A stretch of 64,000 nucleotides of DNA from Buxus sempervirens (GCA_947561395.2 OX387185.1:30484213-30548212), one strand, 5' to 3'; shown: positions 42,257-53,736, counted from the first letter of the stretch. The notes: generated by a model not told the origin, from the sequence alone. Numbers and translations are program-made.

Positions 42257-42978
42257 TCTTAATGGAACTTACTTAACTTCCAAAAAAAAAACTAACCTTT
42301 CTTCTTCAACTAACCCTTCCTCTTCCTCTCTTAAACAACTAACCCTTCTTCTTCCTCTCTTAAACAACTAACCCTTCCTCTTCCTCTCTTAAACAACTAA
42401 CCCTTCCTCTTCCTCTCTTAAACACCCTCATTCAATTAGGTTTGGTCAAAGTCCATTTTGTCCCACATTTTTATTAGGCTTATGTATTTTTTAAGCTTTG
42501 TTTCAATATCTCAAGAGAATATGAGTTGGACCAATTCGTCCAACTCATCTCTCTTTGTTTATTTTTATTATTATTATTTTTTTAATCTTAAACTTTTATT
42601 AACTTTGTTATTTATTTGCATAAGAAACCCCATTAGGAAACTTACTTATTTACTAAAACAACCCCACAAAATTTTAATTTGTCATTGGTTACATGGCAGC
42701 CACCATGGCGTACACGTGGCTGCCATGTGGCATCCAATTTCGGTTTTGTAAAAATCCCCAAACTACCCTTTATTTATTTGATTCATAACTTAGCCGTTTG
42801 ACATCCGATTTGAGCACGGTTTGGTGCATCAGAATCGGCTCAGAATTCTCTTTATTATGGGCTTGTTATTTCAAAAGATGGGTCCACTATAAAAACCTCG
42901 ATTTACGTGCCCACCATATATGCCAGTTTAAGATATGCTTCTTGGGCAATTTTATAGTGCAAAAATGGGGTGCTGACA

Positions 42979-45900
42979 GTGGCTACTCTTTGGTGATTTC
43001 AACTGTGTCAGAGATGGGAATGAGAAGTATGGTGGTAGAGAAATAAATACTAAGAGCACTAAGGAGTTTAATAATTGTATATAGCAGTGTGCTCTTATTG
43101 ATTTGAAATTCAAAGGTATGCTTATGTCATGGAGTAACAAAAGTGAAGGACAAGGAAGGATTGCGTGTTAGCTGGACAGAGCCATGGTTAATTTGGGATG
43201 GATTAGAGAATTTAGCACGTCTGAGGTTGAGTTCCCAAGCCCTGGTATATCTGATCATTCCCTAGTAGTGGTTACAATATTTAAGCCCAATGTCCAATGG
43301 AATAAACCATTTAGGTTTTTCAACTTCTAGGCTAATCATGATGCCTTTCTTGTAGTAGTGGAGGAAGCTTTGTGTGTATACCTGGGTCCCCAATGTTTAG
43401 GTTGGTAAAGAAGCTACAATCAGTTACGGCTCGGCTTAGAGTGTGGAGTAAGCAGAAGAAATTCTCAGATTTGGCATCCAAGATCAAAGTTATTCGTGAA
43501 GAGCATACGAAGTGTCAAGTGGAGCTACATGATAATCCTATGAATACTAAACTCCCAGCCTTGGAGAGGAGGTTACATCAAGAGCTTATAGCGTCTTTAG
43601 CTAACGAGGAAGCTCAGGTTAGACAGAAATCCAGGGTGCAATGGATGAAGGGGACTCGAATACTCAATTTTTCCATAATAGTTTGGTGGCTAGAAGGGCT
43701 TGTAACAATATTCTCAGTATTTATGATGAACAAGGCCAAAAGCAATCTGATCCAGATACAGTTTCGGAGCTAATTCTGAAGCACTTTCACAAGGTGTTAG
43801 GGAGTGAAGTAGGGGAGCAAGTAAGTGTTGAAGAATCTGGTATGCCTCAGTTTAAGTCCCGGTTGATCAGGGATCAAGGGGACAAACTTCAGGAGGAGGT
43901 ACTTATGAGGAAATCAGAAGTACGTTATTCTCTCTTAAAGATGATAAGGCACCAAGGCCTGATGGTTTTACGGCTCTATTTTTCAAAAAGGCGTGGACAA
44001 TTGTCGGTCCGGATGTTTGTGAGGCTATCAGCAGCTTCTTTAAGGCAGGCAAATTATTGAAGCAAATCAATGCTACGGCTATTACCCTTGTCCTGAAGTG
44101 CCCAAATCCAGGAGGGGTTCATGACTTTCGACCTATATCCTATGTCAATATTGTGTACAAGTGCATCTCCAAGATAATAGCTAATAGACTAAAGGAGGTT
44201 ATTGGAGGACTAACGGGCTATACTAGTCAGCGTTTATTTCGAGAAGGTCCATATCTGATAATATTCTTCTTTCCCATGAATTACTCCACAACTATCACTT
44301 GCATAGTAGGCACCGCAAGTGTGCTATGAAGATTGATATCAGCAAAGCCTACAATTCTGTCAAATGGGTGTGCATACAGAAGGTGATGGACCGAATGAAT
44401 TTCCCAGGTAAATTCATAAATTGGGTTATGGAGTGTGTTTCCTCTACTACATTTTCCATCATGATTAATGGGTGCTTAAAGGGTTACTTCTATGTGATGA
44501 ATGGGCTGAGACAGGGTGATCCATTATCACCATATCTGTTCGTATTGATTATGGAATTGTTCTACATTTTGGTGGAGGACAATACTAAACAAGGATTCAG
44601 ATACCATTATAGGTGCCAATAGCATAATATCAAAATGTTATGCTTTGCTGACGATGTTTTGGTCTTTACTCCTATCGATTGTATCAACATAGCCTTGGAG
44701 AAGTTTCATGAGGTGGTAGGATTAAAGATTAACAAAGACAAGAGTGTTATTTATCTCAGTGGCATGGATGAAGTTACTAAATCGGAGTTGTGTGCCAGGT
44801 TTGGGCTGCAAGAAGGTCATCTACCTGTGAAGTATCTAGGTCTGCCCCTTATATCTACGAAGTTACCGCCAAAGGACTGTGACCCTCTTATTCGAAGGAT
44901 TAAGGCCAGGATGCAATCTTGGATTTGTAAGAATCTATTGTATTCAGGGAGGCTCACCTTGATTACAGCAGGAATCCATTCCATCTGTGTTTATTGGCTG
45001 CAGATTTTTTCTCTCCCAAAAGGTGTCCTTAAAGAAATATATTAGATATGTAGGAGGTTCTTGTGGGAGGGATTAAAGCAGAAAAGAAAATGGTCTCCAG
45101 TGTGTTGGGACGTGTTGTGCTCTCCTAAAGAAGTAGGACGCCTAGGAATTCTAAATATTCACACATGGAATAAGGCAGCGATTATGAAGCATATGTGGAG
45201 AATTGTCAACAAGGATCAATGCTTATGGGTGTGCTGGGTGTCGAAGTGGCTAATGAAACACAGGAATTTCTAGTCCCTAAAAATTCCTTCTAAGTGTTCA
45301 TGGGTTTGGAGGAAACTTCTTGTGCATATGGAGGAGGCTTCAAAGCTGATTAAGTACAATGTAAGGAATGGAAAAGAAATAGCGATCTGGGATGACAATT
45401 GGCATCCGGATGGCCCTTTGTTCGTGAAGTATGGAGGGAGAGTGATTTACGATTCTGGACTTCAATGAGAATCAAAGGTGGAAAGCATCATCAGTGGCAA
45501 TGAGTGGGACGTTCCTCCATAAGTAACAGTGGAATTGATGGAGATTTGGAGTAAACTTCGCTTTCTGCCTAAGCCCAACTCTGAGTTCAATGATGAAGTT
45601 ACATGGACAGCCTCCCCAACAGGTGTGTTTTAGATTAGAACCGCTTACAAAGCTCTTTTGATTGCGTGCCCTATTGCAAAGTGGACAAAGCTGTGTGGTT
45701 CTCGCTGTGTATTCCTAGACATGCGTTTGCCCTTTGGTTGGCGATCAACAATGGATAGGTTGGAGAGTTGGGGAGTCGTTCAAATCCCAACATGTGTTCT
45801 CTGTAGAGTGGAGAAGGAATCCGTCCCCCATCTATTCTTTGGCTGTAGGTACAGCTCCAAAATTTGGTTTAACATATTGAAGAAGCATTGTAAAAGGCAG

Positions 45901-46287
45901 CTTCATCAAGGGTGGGGCGAGTTGGTAGAATGGGCTTCGTCAAGTTTCCCAGGTATTGATCCAACAAGAACATTGTTCAAGCTATCTATGGCAATTGCTG
46001 TTTATCATGTTTGGAAGGAGCACAATAGAAGGATCTTCAAAGCCAGTTATCTACTAGCTAGGAAAATCCTCAGTTTCGTGGTGAATGATGTGCAAGATAA
46101 GTTTAGCTTGGCTAAGATGACAGTCATGGACAATGGCTATAATAGACAGGTGTTTTACAATTGGGGATTACCATGGAGATTGTCACTTTGCATTTTGTTT
46201 GTTTTGTTTAGTTGCTCCCCTGTGTTCGGAGACGGTTTTGGCCGGGATGTAGCCTTTCATCGTTTTGGCTTGTACAGTTCTTTTTAG
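42979..46287 (+). pseudogene. ORF2 of LINE-J, heavily decayed
   Basis: The EN C-terminal half (GDFN, SDH near 43250), RT (FRPISYVNIVYKC near 44130; GLRQGDPLSPYLF near 44505; CFADDV near 44643) and zf-RVT (CVLCRVEKES, HLFFGCRYS near 45800) are recognisable across several frames. Stops and frameshifts are numerous (at least eight by eye), for example TAG in place of Q/W codons near 43080 and 43330. It is a clear pseudogene. Confidence 0.85.
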
Positions 46288-46327
46288 TCTTTATTACACA
46301 TACTCACTTATTTTTCAACAAAAAAAA
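42979..46327 (+). mobile_element. LINE-J, older decayed LINE, apparently the host of G1
   Basis: Plus-strand LINE starting abruptly in EN (FGDFNCVRDG) exactly at the outer edge of the G1 5' LTR, and ending in a short A-rich tail at 46319-46327. It has many stops and frameshifts, unlike the LINEs inside G1, so it is older. Its 5' part should lie left of the G1 3' LTR, outside the window. Confidence 0.85.
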
Positions 46328-46837
46328 TGAAATAATCTTCTTCCTGGTAATCACAGTAATCCCCTGGAGTCTCTACCCCAGCAACGTTCTCACCAGGAAT
46401 ATCTAAAAACAAAATCCATAAATAATAATGTGAGAAACATCTCAATAAGTAATGCAAATAGTTGACCACAGTAAAATATGCAACGCTTAATCAGGATAAC
46501 CACAATAAATATAGATCAGCAACAATTTAATGAAAAATAGATCAAATACATTTGTTCACCTCATGGGACTCATGAAACAGTAAACCGGAGAAAGAGAGTA
46601 GCCATGTGCCAATATGCTACCTAACCAAATTACAAGTGGACCAGCCGCCCTGCAGTCTGGCTATTCAACACCAACGGAAGAACCCAACCATGGGTTAGCA
46701 TGTATGGCCCAACCTATCCAGGAGCGGTACCACCCTTGAGATGATGGAATGCCTATGACACAAAATTCAAAGCCCTCTAATAAACATTTCACTTACTAGC
46801 TATTCTATGGATCCATATAACTGCTAAGCCCACTCAA
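46328..46837. other. Unassigned 510 bp between LINE-J and LINE-K
   Basis: No open frame of note and no match to any other part of the window. It contains ordinary A/T-rich sequence and a GC-richer block (46600-46750). It may be a fragment of an LTR or old intergenic DNA; I cannot say which. Confidence 0.4.
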
Positions 46838-48821
46838 TAGTGGGCTGCTCTTAAGCAAGTTTTTGAAAGCTATTACAAGAACCTACTTGGGCCGAATACA
46901 TATGGAGAAGGACAGAGGAGCTGGTATGTCCAAGAGTTTATATCCAAGAGGTTAAGCTATGATAGTGCGTTGGATATGGAGAGGCATATTACCCCCGAAG
47001 AAGTAAAGGCTGTGTTATTCAGTTTAAAAGATGACAAAGCTCCAGGGCCTGATGGTTTTTCAAGTCTATTCTTCAAGCATGCTTGGTGCATCGTGGGGGA
47101 TGATTTCACACAAGCGGTGTTGAGCTTCTTTTCTGAGGGAAAATTTCTAAAACAAGAAAATATCACTGTCATTACTCTTGTCCCAAAAATCAGCAATGCC
47201 ACGATTGTAGCGGATTACAGACCTATATCATGTGTCAACATTGTTTATAAGTGCATTGCCAAGATCATTGCAAACAGATTGAAGCCACACATTGCATCTC
47301 TAGTGGGGCAGTACCAGTGTGCATTCATTCCTGGAAGGAGGATGGTGGACAATGTGCTTCTCTCACAAGAAATCTTGCATAACTATCATTCCATGAGAGG
47401 TAAACCTAGATGCATTCTAAAAGCAGATATAAGGAAAGCCTTCGACTCTATCAGGTGGGAGGTAATCCCTACCATTCTAAAGGCTATGAACTTTCCAGAC
47501 AGGGTTAGAGTGTATAACCACCCCCATGTTCTCTCTAAATCTAAATGGCACCATGGTTGGTCACTTCAAAGCCTCGAGAGGGATTCGCCAAGGTGACCCC
47601 CTATCTCCCTATATCTTTGTTTTAGTTATAGAACTATTTGCGGGTGTTCTCAGCAGGTATGCTTCAAGGGGTTTCACTCACCATCCTCAATGCAAGAACT
47701 TGGATGTAAAGCTTTTATGTTTTGCGGATGACCTCATGATTTTTTCTGCTGCTGAAGCCACTTCTATAAATGCTATCTTTCAATCACTACAGAAGTTTGA
47801 AGCCTTGTCTGGACTTGCTATCAACTCTAATAAAAGCACTATCTTCTTTGGTGGGGCTACTCAAGAGCTACAAGAACATGTCATGAGCAGGTATAATGTG
47901 AAACCGGGAAGCCTACCGGTAAAGTATTTGGGACTCCCTCTCATCTCTTCAAGACTGTCCTATTCAGATTGTGAGCCCCTCCACCAAAATAAAGGCAAAA
48001 ATTCAGTCATGGAAGGTGAAGGCTCTCTCATATGCAGGTAGAGTGCAATTAGTTAAATCTGTGTTATTCTCCATTGCGGTTATCTGGCTTTCTTCATTTA
48101 TTTTACCTAAGAGAATTATTGCTGAAGTGGAGCAAGTGTGTAGACACTTTCTATGGGCAGGGCATGATCAAAAGAGGAAGATAATACCCTTAAGCTGGGG
48201 GATTGTATGTAAACCGATTGATGAAGGGGGCTTAGGAATCATTGATATTACCTTGTGGAATAAGGCAGCCATGGCTCAGCTCCTATGGAGGCATAGTACT
48301 GAAGACGAGTCACTCTGGGTAACATGGATGAAGGAAACCAGATTGAGGGGGCGAAGTATTTGGCAAGTAAATATCCCTAGCTCATCTTCATGGTCTTGGT
48401 GTAAAATTCTCAAATATAGGGATATTGTCTATCATCGTATGAAGTATAAAATTGGAAATGGAGAGAAAGCTTGGCTTTGGTATGATAACTGGCACCCATT
48501 TGGGTCCTTGTATGGAAGGTATGGAGATAGAATCATCTATGACTCAGGGCTTTCAGCAAATGCAAGTGTGGTGGAAATCATCAGTGGCAACTCATGGAGT
48601 GTTCCCCCAACTAGGACACATGCCCTTGATGAAGTGTGGAATGAGCTTCAAACCATGCAACGACCAGACCCAAGTAAGGAGGATACAATTGTTTGGCTCC
48701 CTTCCTCCTCTGGGACGTTCTCCATTAAAAGCATGTACTATTACTTGCGTGAAACATGTGCTCCAATCCCTTGGAGGAAACTGGTGTGGTTTAAAGTTAA
48801 TGTCCCTAGGCATGCATTCAT
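46838..48821 (+). pseudogene. ORF2 RT part of LINE-K, frameshifted
   Basis: RT is recognisable (KAPGPDGFSSLFF, RKAFDSIRW, GIRQGDPLSPYIF, catalytic FADD near 47728) in three frames, with frameshifts near 47510-47590 and near 47970-48040. It runs on to NVPRHAFI, just before the zinc finger, where LINE-L interrupts. Confidence 0.87.
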
Positions 48822-48958
48822 TTTTTTTTGGAAGGTAAGTCCAAGTGATATTAATAAGGAAAATATTTACAAGATAAGGCTCAAACAAAAAAAACCAAGG
48901 AAAACATGCCCCTTATACATTGAGGCTCACAACATGCATGCATGGAACACAACCAACA

Positions 48959-51445
48959 TTACACAAGATCCCACTTAAGGTTCCAACTAGTGACTAGGTG
49001 ACGATGTAGTGGTGAATCTGGGAGCATCACTCGATCGAGATTTGCTTTATCTTGAACATCAGCAACTATGTTGGCCTCAACAAATTGCCAAGGTACATAA
49101 GAGTTCGTGAAGATCCGACGGTTCCTCTCTCTCCATATATGGTATACAGCAGCTGCAAGAGACAACCTGAAAATGAATTGGGCGTGGTGACTACCCAGGC
49201 TCAAAGTCGAAGCCCAATGCACAAATTCTACCCACGGGCGGTTCACTCTAGTTACACTAGTACGTTGAAGAATAGGGTGCCAAATTTGGGAGCTAAACTG
49301 ACACTCAAAAAACAGGTGGGCATGTGATTCATGGTTAAGCCTGCATAATACACACGTTGTCTGAGTGGTAATGTTCCTCTTGCACAACCGGTCACGAGTA
49401 AGAAGCCTTTGATTCACTGCTAGCCATAGTGTAAAAGCTTGCTTGGGAAACCAAACCAGCCCATTCCATTCCACTCGGTCTCTACCAATATCCAAACTCT
49501 TATATGCACTAGCAATATCAAACATACCTGACTTTGATGGCATCCATATCAGTACATCTTCACGGTTCGGTACTGGGTCCTTAAGTGTTGCAAGTTTAGA
49601 CCAAACTTGAATTAAATCCGGCGATGCTGCAACCGGAGGGTCCCACTCATGACCTGAGATTATAGTGCTCACTGTAGCCTATCTTGGAAGCCCCGAATCA
49701 TAAATCAGCCGATATCCATATGTAGCAAATAATGGTCCATCCGGGTGCCAATTGTCATACCACAACGAAGTGCTCATGCCATTAAAAATCCTTACCTTTA
49801 CCAGGTGAGCCATGTCCCGCCTAAGCTTAAGAATCTTCCTCCATGCCCATGAAGAGCTAGCCGGTGTGGTAAGGGTCCACAAGTTTCGATCCTTAAGAAG
49901 ATACTTATGCACCCATTTAACCCACATCGACTCACCCTTTAGCAAGATTTTCCATAGGAGCTTCATGGTTGCTGCCTTGTTCCATACATGCAAGTTAAGA
50001 ATGCCAAGCCCACCCTCATGTCTTGGAGTACATATAATTTTCCAGCTGATAGGATTCATCTTGCGCTTGAGATCCGGCCCTGACCACAAGAAACTCCTGG
50101 ATATCCTCTCCAATTCTGATATAACCCTTTTGGGGAGGACAAATGTAGATAGCCAGTGAACCTTAATAGAAAATAGCACGGCTTTTATGAGAGTGAGCTT
50201 ACCCGCATAGGACAAACTCCTACCCTTCCACGATTGTGTCCTCGCCATTACTTGATTGATAACTGGTTCACAATCCTTCCATGATAGCTTAGATGTGAAA
50301 AGGGGAAGGCCAAGATACTTAACTGGCAAGTCTCCAATCGGAAACCCAGACAATCTGCTTAACTCGTCTTGCATGCTGTTATCCACTCCACTAAGATACA
50401 TAGCACTCTTCTCCTTATTAATTTGTAAGCCTGTGAGCTGTTGGAATGCTTCAAGAGCTCTCAAAATACATTGAACTGAAGCCCTGTCTGCTTTAGAGAA
50501 AATGAACAAGTCATCAGCAAAACAAATAAGCTTAAGACCTATAGCCTCACACCTGTGATGATAAGTGAAATTTTGGCTGGTATTCTGCTGCAGCACCATA
50601 TGAAAGATCTCCATCACCATGACGAAAAGGTAGGGCGACATGGGGTCACCTTGTCGTAACCCTTTTGCTCCTTTAAAGAACCCCACCAGATGGCCATTAA
50701 GCATCACCGAATATGAGGGAGATGTCACACATTCCATGGTCCAAGATATAAACCTATCTGGAAAGTTCAAAGCAACTAACATTGCCCTTATGCTCCCCCA
50801 TGTAACTGAATCATACGCCTTCCGGATATCCACTTTAAGAGCACATTTCTGGGTGCCCCTCAAGTGGTAGTTATGCAGTAGTTCATGAGTCAGAAGCACG
50901 TTCTCTGCAGCTCCTCTACCTGGGATAAAAGCCGACTGATAGCTACCAACAATATCCCCCACAACAGTCTTGAGCCTATTTGCAAGTATTTTGAAGATGC
51001 ACTTGTAAAGGGTATTGACACAAGAAATAGGCCTAAAGTCAGACATCTTACTTGGATTCCGGCACTTCGGTACCAAAGAAATTGCTGTAGTATTCCATTG
51101 TTTAAGCAAGCTACCATCTTTAAAGAAACTCAAGATTGCTTCCACTGTGTCCTCCCCTACAATATCCCAACACTTTTTGAAGAATAGGGGAGAAAAACCA
51201 TCAGGACCTAGCGCTTTATCATCCTTTAAGGAAAAAAGCGTGGTTTTAACCTCATCATGGGTAACATCCGCCATCAAATTGACTTTTTGGTCTTGAGATA
51301 TAGATCTTGAGAATGGGGGCATATCATGAGCCTGTCCAATACCATCCTCTCCCAGTAAGTGTTGGAAATATTTCACCACATGACTTGTTACTTGCCTTTG
51401 GTCAGTCAACTTGGTGCCATCATCAGTCATAATAGAAGAGATGTT
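48959..51445 (-). pseudogene. ORF2 RT to zf-RVT part of LINE-L
   Basis: RT with KALGPDGFSPLFF (the usual APGPDGF is ALGPDGF here), RKAYDSVTW, GLRQGDPMSPYLF and the catalytic FADD near 50510. The zf-RVT finger (CVLCRLNHES, HLFFECQFS) is near 49340. One in-frame stop at 49679-49681 divides an otherwise single frame that ends at 48959. LINE-M cuts the gene at 51446. Confidence 0.88.
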
Positions 51446-52353
51446 TTTTTGGAAAAAGTAAGATTCCATTAGAAAAGGAGGGAGAATGTACAAAGAAGTA
51501 GTGGTAGACCACTAGGACATTACATAACAACAGGCATCGAAGTGCACACTGAACCAAAACAGAACATATGAAATCGTGCTAAAGCTTCCATGTGTGTGCT
51601 AAACCAATAGGAAGACATGCCAGACCATGCAAAGATTAACAAATATGGAAGTTGATATTCCATTGGAGTGCAACTTTCCTGTGGATGTCGTTGTCCGTTA
51701 GTGGCATCGATAGGCCGTCAACTCTATAGGAGATGTCAAGCTCAATAAGTTTGCAGATCTCATCCTTTGGCAAGGCTGAATTCTTGAAAATCCTGCGGTT
51801 CTGTTCACACCAAATGTGATAGACGACAGCACCTAAAGAAAGACGTCTCAACAAATGTAAAGGTGTCTTGGCATTCCAAGCGTGAGAGACAAGTTGGATG
51901 ATGGAGATCCATGAAGCTGATGCATAAGCCGAGTTCAAGCAGTTCTTCTTAATAAAGTGTTTCCATATGAAGTTGCTGTAGTCACAATGGAAGAATAAGT
52001 GCTCAATGGATTCATTGGTCTTACGGCATAGAACACATACCGGGTTTTGGAGAATACCCCATCTGACGAGCCTGTCCTTGGTGAGGAGGGCGTTCCTGAT
52101 TGCTAGCCATAGAATGAAGGCATGTCTAGGAATATTGAGAGGGAACCACACCAATTTCGACCAAGGAACAATGGGATGTGTAGCTTCCAGGGCTTTGTAG
52201 GTGCTGCGAGTGTCATAAGTGCCAGAAGGAGAGAGGGTCCAAATAATGCAGTCATTCTCATCAGGCTTAGGCCTTGGTAAGTCCTGGAGCCTAGACCAAA
52301 CTTCCATCAGGTCAAATGAAGTCGCAACTGGGGTGTCCCAATCAGAATCACAA
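51446..52353 (-). mobile_element. LINE-M, LINE 3' fragment nested in LINE-L
   Basis: Minus-strand, 5'-truncated before the zinc finger. The duplication ATAATAGAAGAGATGTT (17 bp) occurs at 51429-51445 and 52354-52370. The 3' terminus and 3' UTR match LINE-F closely, so both are one subfamily. It is third level in a nest: LINE-K contains LINE-L, which contains LINE-M. Confidence 0.95.
51636..52353 (-). CDS. ORF2 C-terminal part of LINE-M
   Basis: Open from the insertion edge (ICDSDWDTPVATS) through IPRHAFILWLAIR and zf-RVT (CVLCRKTNES, HLFFHCDYS) to the stop at 51636-51638. By chance the frame is continuous with the upstream LINE-L frame, giving a chimeric open run from 52556. It has no RT or EN and no expected function. 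Confidence 0.87.
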
Positions 52354-52370
52354 ATAATAGAAGAGATGTT

Positions 52371-53504
52371 GTTCACTGCCCTTCTTGATGTTACCACATT
52401 ATGGAAAAAACTAGAATTACTGTCACCCTCTTGTAGCCATTGGATTCTTGATTTCTGCCTGATTTGGGACTCCTCACATCGCAGCAAGGATGCAAGGGAA
52501 TGCCTGAGATCTGTCTGGTGGGTAGCAAGAGCTAGGTTATGAGGATCATCATGCAATAGCTTCTACACATTCTCAAGATTTCGTCTCATATCATTTACCT
52601 GAGAGGAGAGTTGAGAGAACTTCATTTGTTTACTCCATTGCCTCAGTTTCATTTTTACTGCTTGCAACTTCTTTGAAACTCGGAACATGGGAGAACCCCA
52701 CACATTCATCTGCCAAGCTTCCCCAACTAGAGCCATGAAATCAGGTTTGTACGTCCAGAACTTGAAAAATCTGAATGGCTTTTTGCCTTGCTGCCACTGA
52801 GGAAAAATTGAGATCACAAGAGGAGAATGATCAGATATACCTGGGTTAAGTACCTCCACTTCCGAAGGGCTCATTTCATTAAGCCAAGCCAGGTTAATCA
52901 GTGCCCGGTCAAGAGTACATGATATTCTGCTTTGCCCCACACTCTGATTTGCCCATGTATGTACAAACCCCTTGGCCTTAAGCTCCTCCACTTCACATGC
53001 CTCAATACAATCATTAAAATCTGCCGAATTACGATGATTTATTTGCTTACCTCCAACCTTCTCAGATGCCATACGTACACAATTAAAATCACCCATGATT
53101 AACCATGGATGTGATGAGACAAAACGAGGCAGTTGCCTCCACAGGCTCCGTCTCTCCATTGGATCATTTGACCCATAGACCACTGTAAGAAAACAGATCT
53201 TTTGTAGACAAACAATATTCACATAGCAATGGATAAGCTGGTCACTAGTATCAAGCTTCTAGATTATAACCTCTACGGGGTTAAACAGAATCCAAATGCG
53301 ACCCTTTAATGCACTATCATAGTTAGCAATCATCTCCCAATTGGGAGCAATCAAGTTTTTCACAACTTGGGCATTGATGCTACGAACCTTCGTTTCCACT
53401 ACTGCCAATACACTTAACTTCCTTGCACTGATCAGATTACGCACCTCCATTTGTTTCTCAGGACCATTTAGGCCCCGTATATTCCATATAGCAAAGTTAA
53501 TCAT
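52371..53504 (-). pseudogene. ORF2 EN part of LINE-L, two in-frame stops
   Basis: Starts MINFAIWNIRGLN at 53504. EN motifs are ETKV, MGDFNCV and PGISDHSP; the linker KSRIQWLQEGDSN follows. In-frame stops lie at 53259-53261 and 52563-52565. The frame is unbroken otherwise. The start overlaps the predicted ORF1 stop as ATGA. Confidence 0.88.
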
Positions 53505-53726
53505 GGAGTGGTATCCCCCCCCCCCCCCCCACCACTAGTAAGCCCTTCAAGCCCCATGTCCACTGAAGATGTCTTCTTTGCATGCTTCATAGCAATTTCA
53601 TCGACAAGGATCTTCTTCTTCTTTCTATTCTATTTACGGGATGAAGAAGACATAGAACTACCCTTGGGATCAATAGAATCACTAGCATCAAGATCTGGTA
53701 TGTGAAACCTGTTCGGAGTAATAGAT
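53501..53726 (-). pseudogene. ORF1 C-terminal fragment of LINE-L
   Basis: In the frame that ends TGA at 53501-53503 it reads PNRFHIPDLD, then the basic tail NRKKKKILVDEIAMKHA, then a glycine run. The glycine run is encoded by 16 consecutive G (53515-53530), a length that sets the frame of the ATGA overlap with ORF2. One TAG precedes the basic tail. Everything upstream, including the knuckle, was lost by 5' truncation. Confidence 0.8.
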
Positions 53727-53736
53727 ATGCATTCAT

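Larger units (their letters stand above)
41362..42291 (+). mobile_element. LINE-I, 3' fragment of a LINE inserted in the U3 repeats of the G1 5' LTR
   Basis: 5'-truncated LINE carrying only the end of ORF2 and the 3' UTR, ending TTAACTTCC with poly(A). The target duplication is AACTAACCYTT at 41351-41361 and about 42292-42302. A 168-bp LINE stub (42089-42256) sits in its 3' UTR. It belongs to the LINE-H family. Confidence 0.92.
41160..42425 (-). repeat. U3 tandem repeat of the G1 5' LTR, interrupted by LINE-I
   Basis: About eleven or twelve copies of the ~29-bp unit with AACAACTAACCC and pyrimidine-rich filler lie on the two sides of LINE-I (41160-41361 and 42292-42425). There are more copies than in the 3' LTR. 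Confidence 0.8.
1..42978 (-). mobile_element. G1, gag-only LTR retrotransposon (Ty3/Gypsy, Tat/Ogre-like), opened up by nested LINEs
   Basis: One minus-strand LTR element underlies 1-42978; its left end is outside the window. Its parts are the 5' LTR 39754-42978, PBS 39733-39750, leader, gag (split by LINE-G), about 3 kb of noncoding sequence after gag, PPT 9407-9422, and 3' LTR 9406 leftwards. Without the LINEs its interior is about 7.3 kb and each LTR about 2.3 kb. No protease, RT or integrase is visible, so it looks like a non-autonomous gag-only element of the TR-GAG kind. The gag is broken, with at least two breaks besides the LINE insertion. The LTR pair shows about ten substitutions over ~1.2 kb, which suggests an age below or near one million years at usual plant rates. 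The right flank is an old LINE (LINE-J). Confidence 0.85.
39754..42978 (-). repeat. 5' LTR of G1, split by LINE-I
   Basis: On the minus strand it runs from TGTCAGCACC (42978) to GCGCACA (39754). Without LINE-I (41362-42291) and its duplication it is about 2.3 kb. Its U3 (42978 to about 41060) matches the 3' LTR copy with about ten substitutions over ~1.2 kb. A second TGGCGACTC lies inside the LTR at 39800-39808, about 45 bp before its end. The part 39900-40700 is very A/T-rich. Confidence 0.9.
48822..53726 (-). mobile_element. LINE-L, near-complete LINE nested in LINE-K
   Basis: Minus-strand LINE, 5'-truncated in ORF1, with its 3' T-run at 48822 onward. The target duplication ATGCATTCAT (10 bp) occurs at 48812-48821 and 53727-53736. 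LINE-M is nested within it at 51446-52353. Orientation is opposite to its host. Confidence 0.94.
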
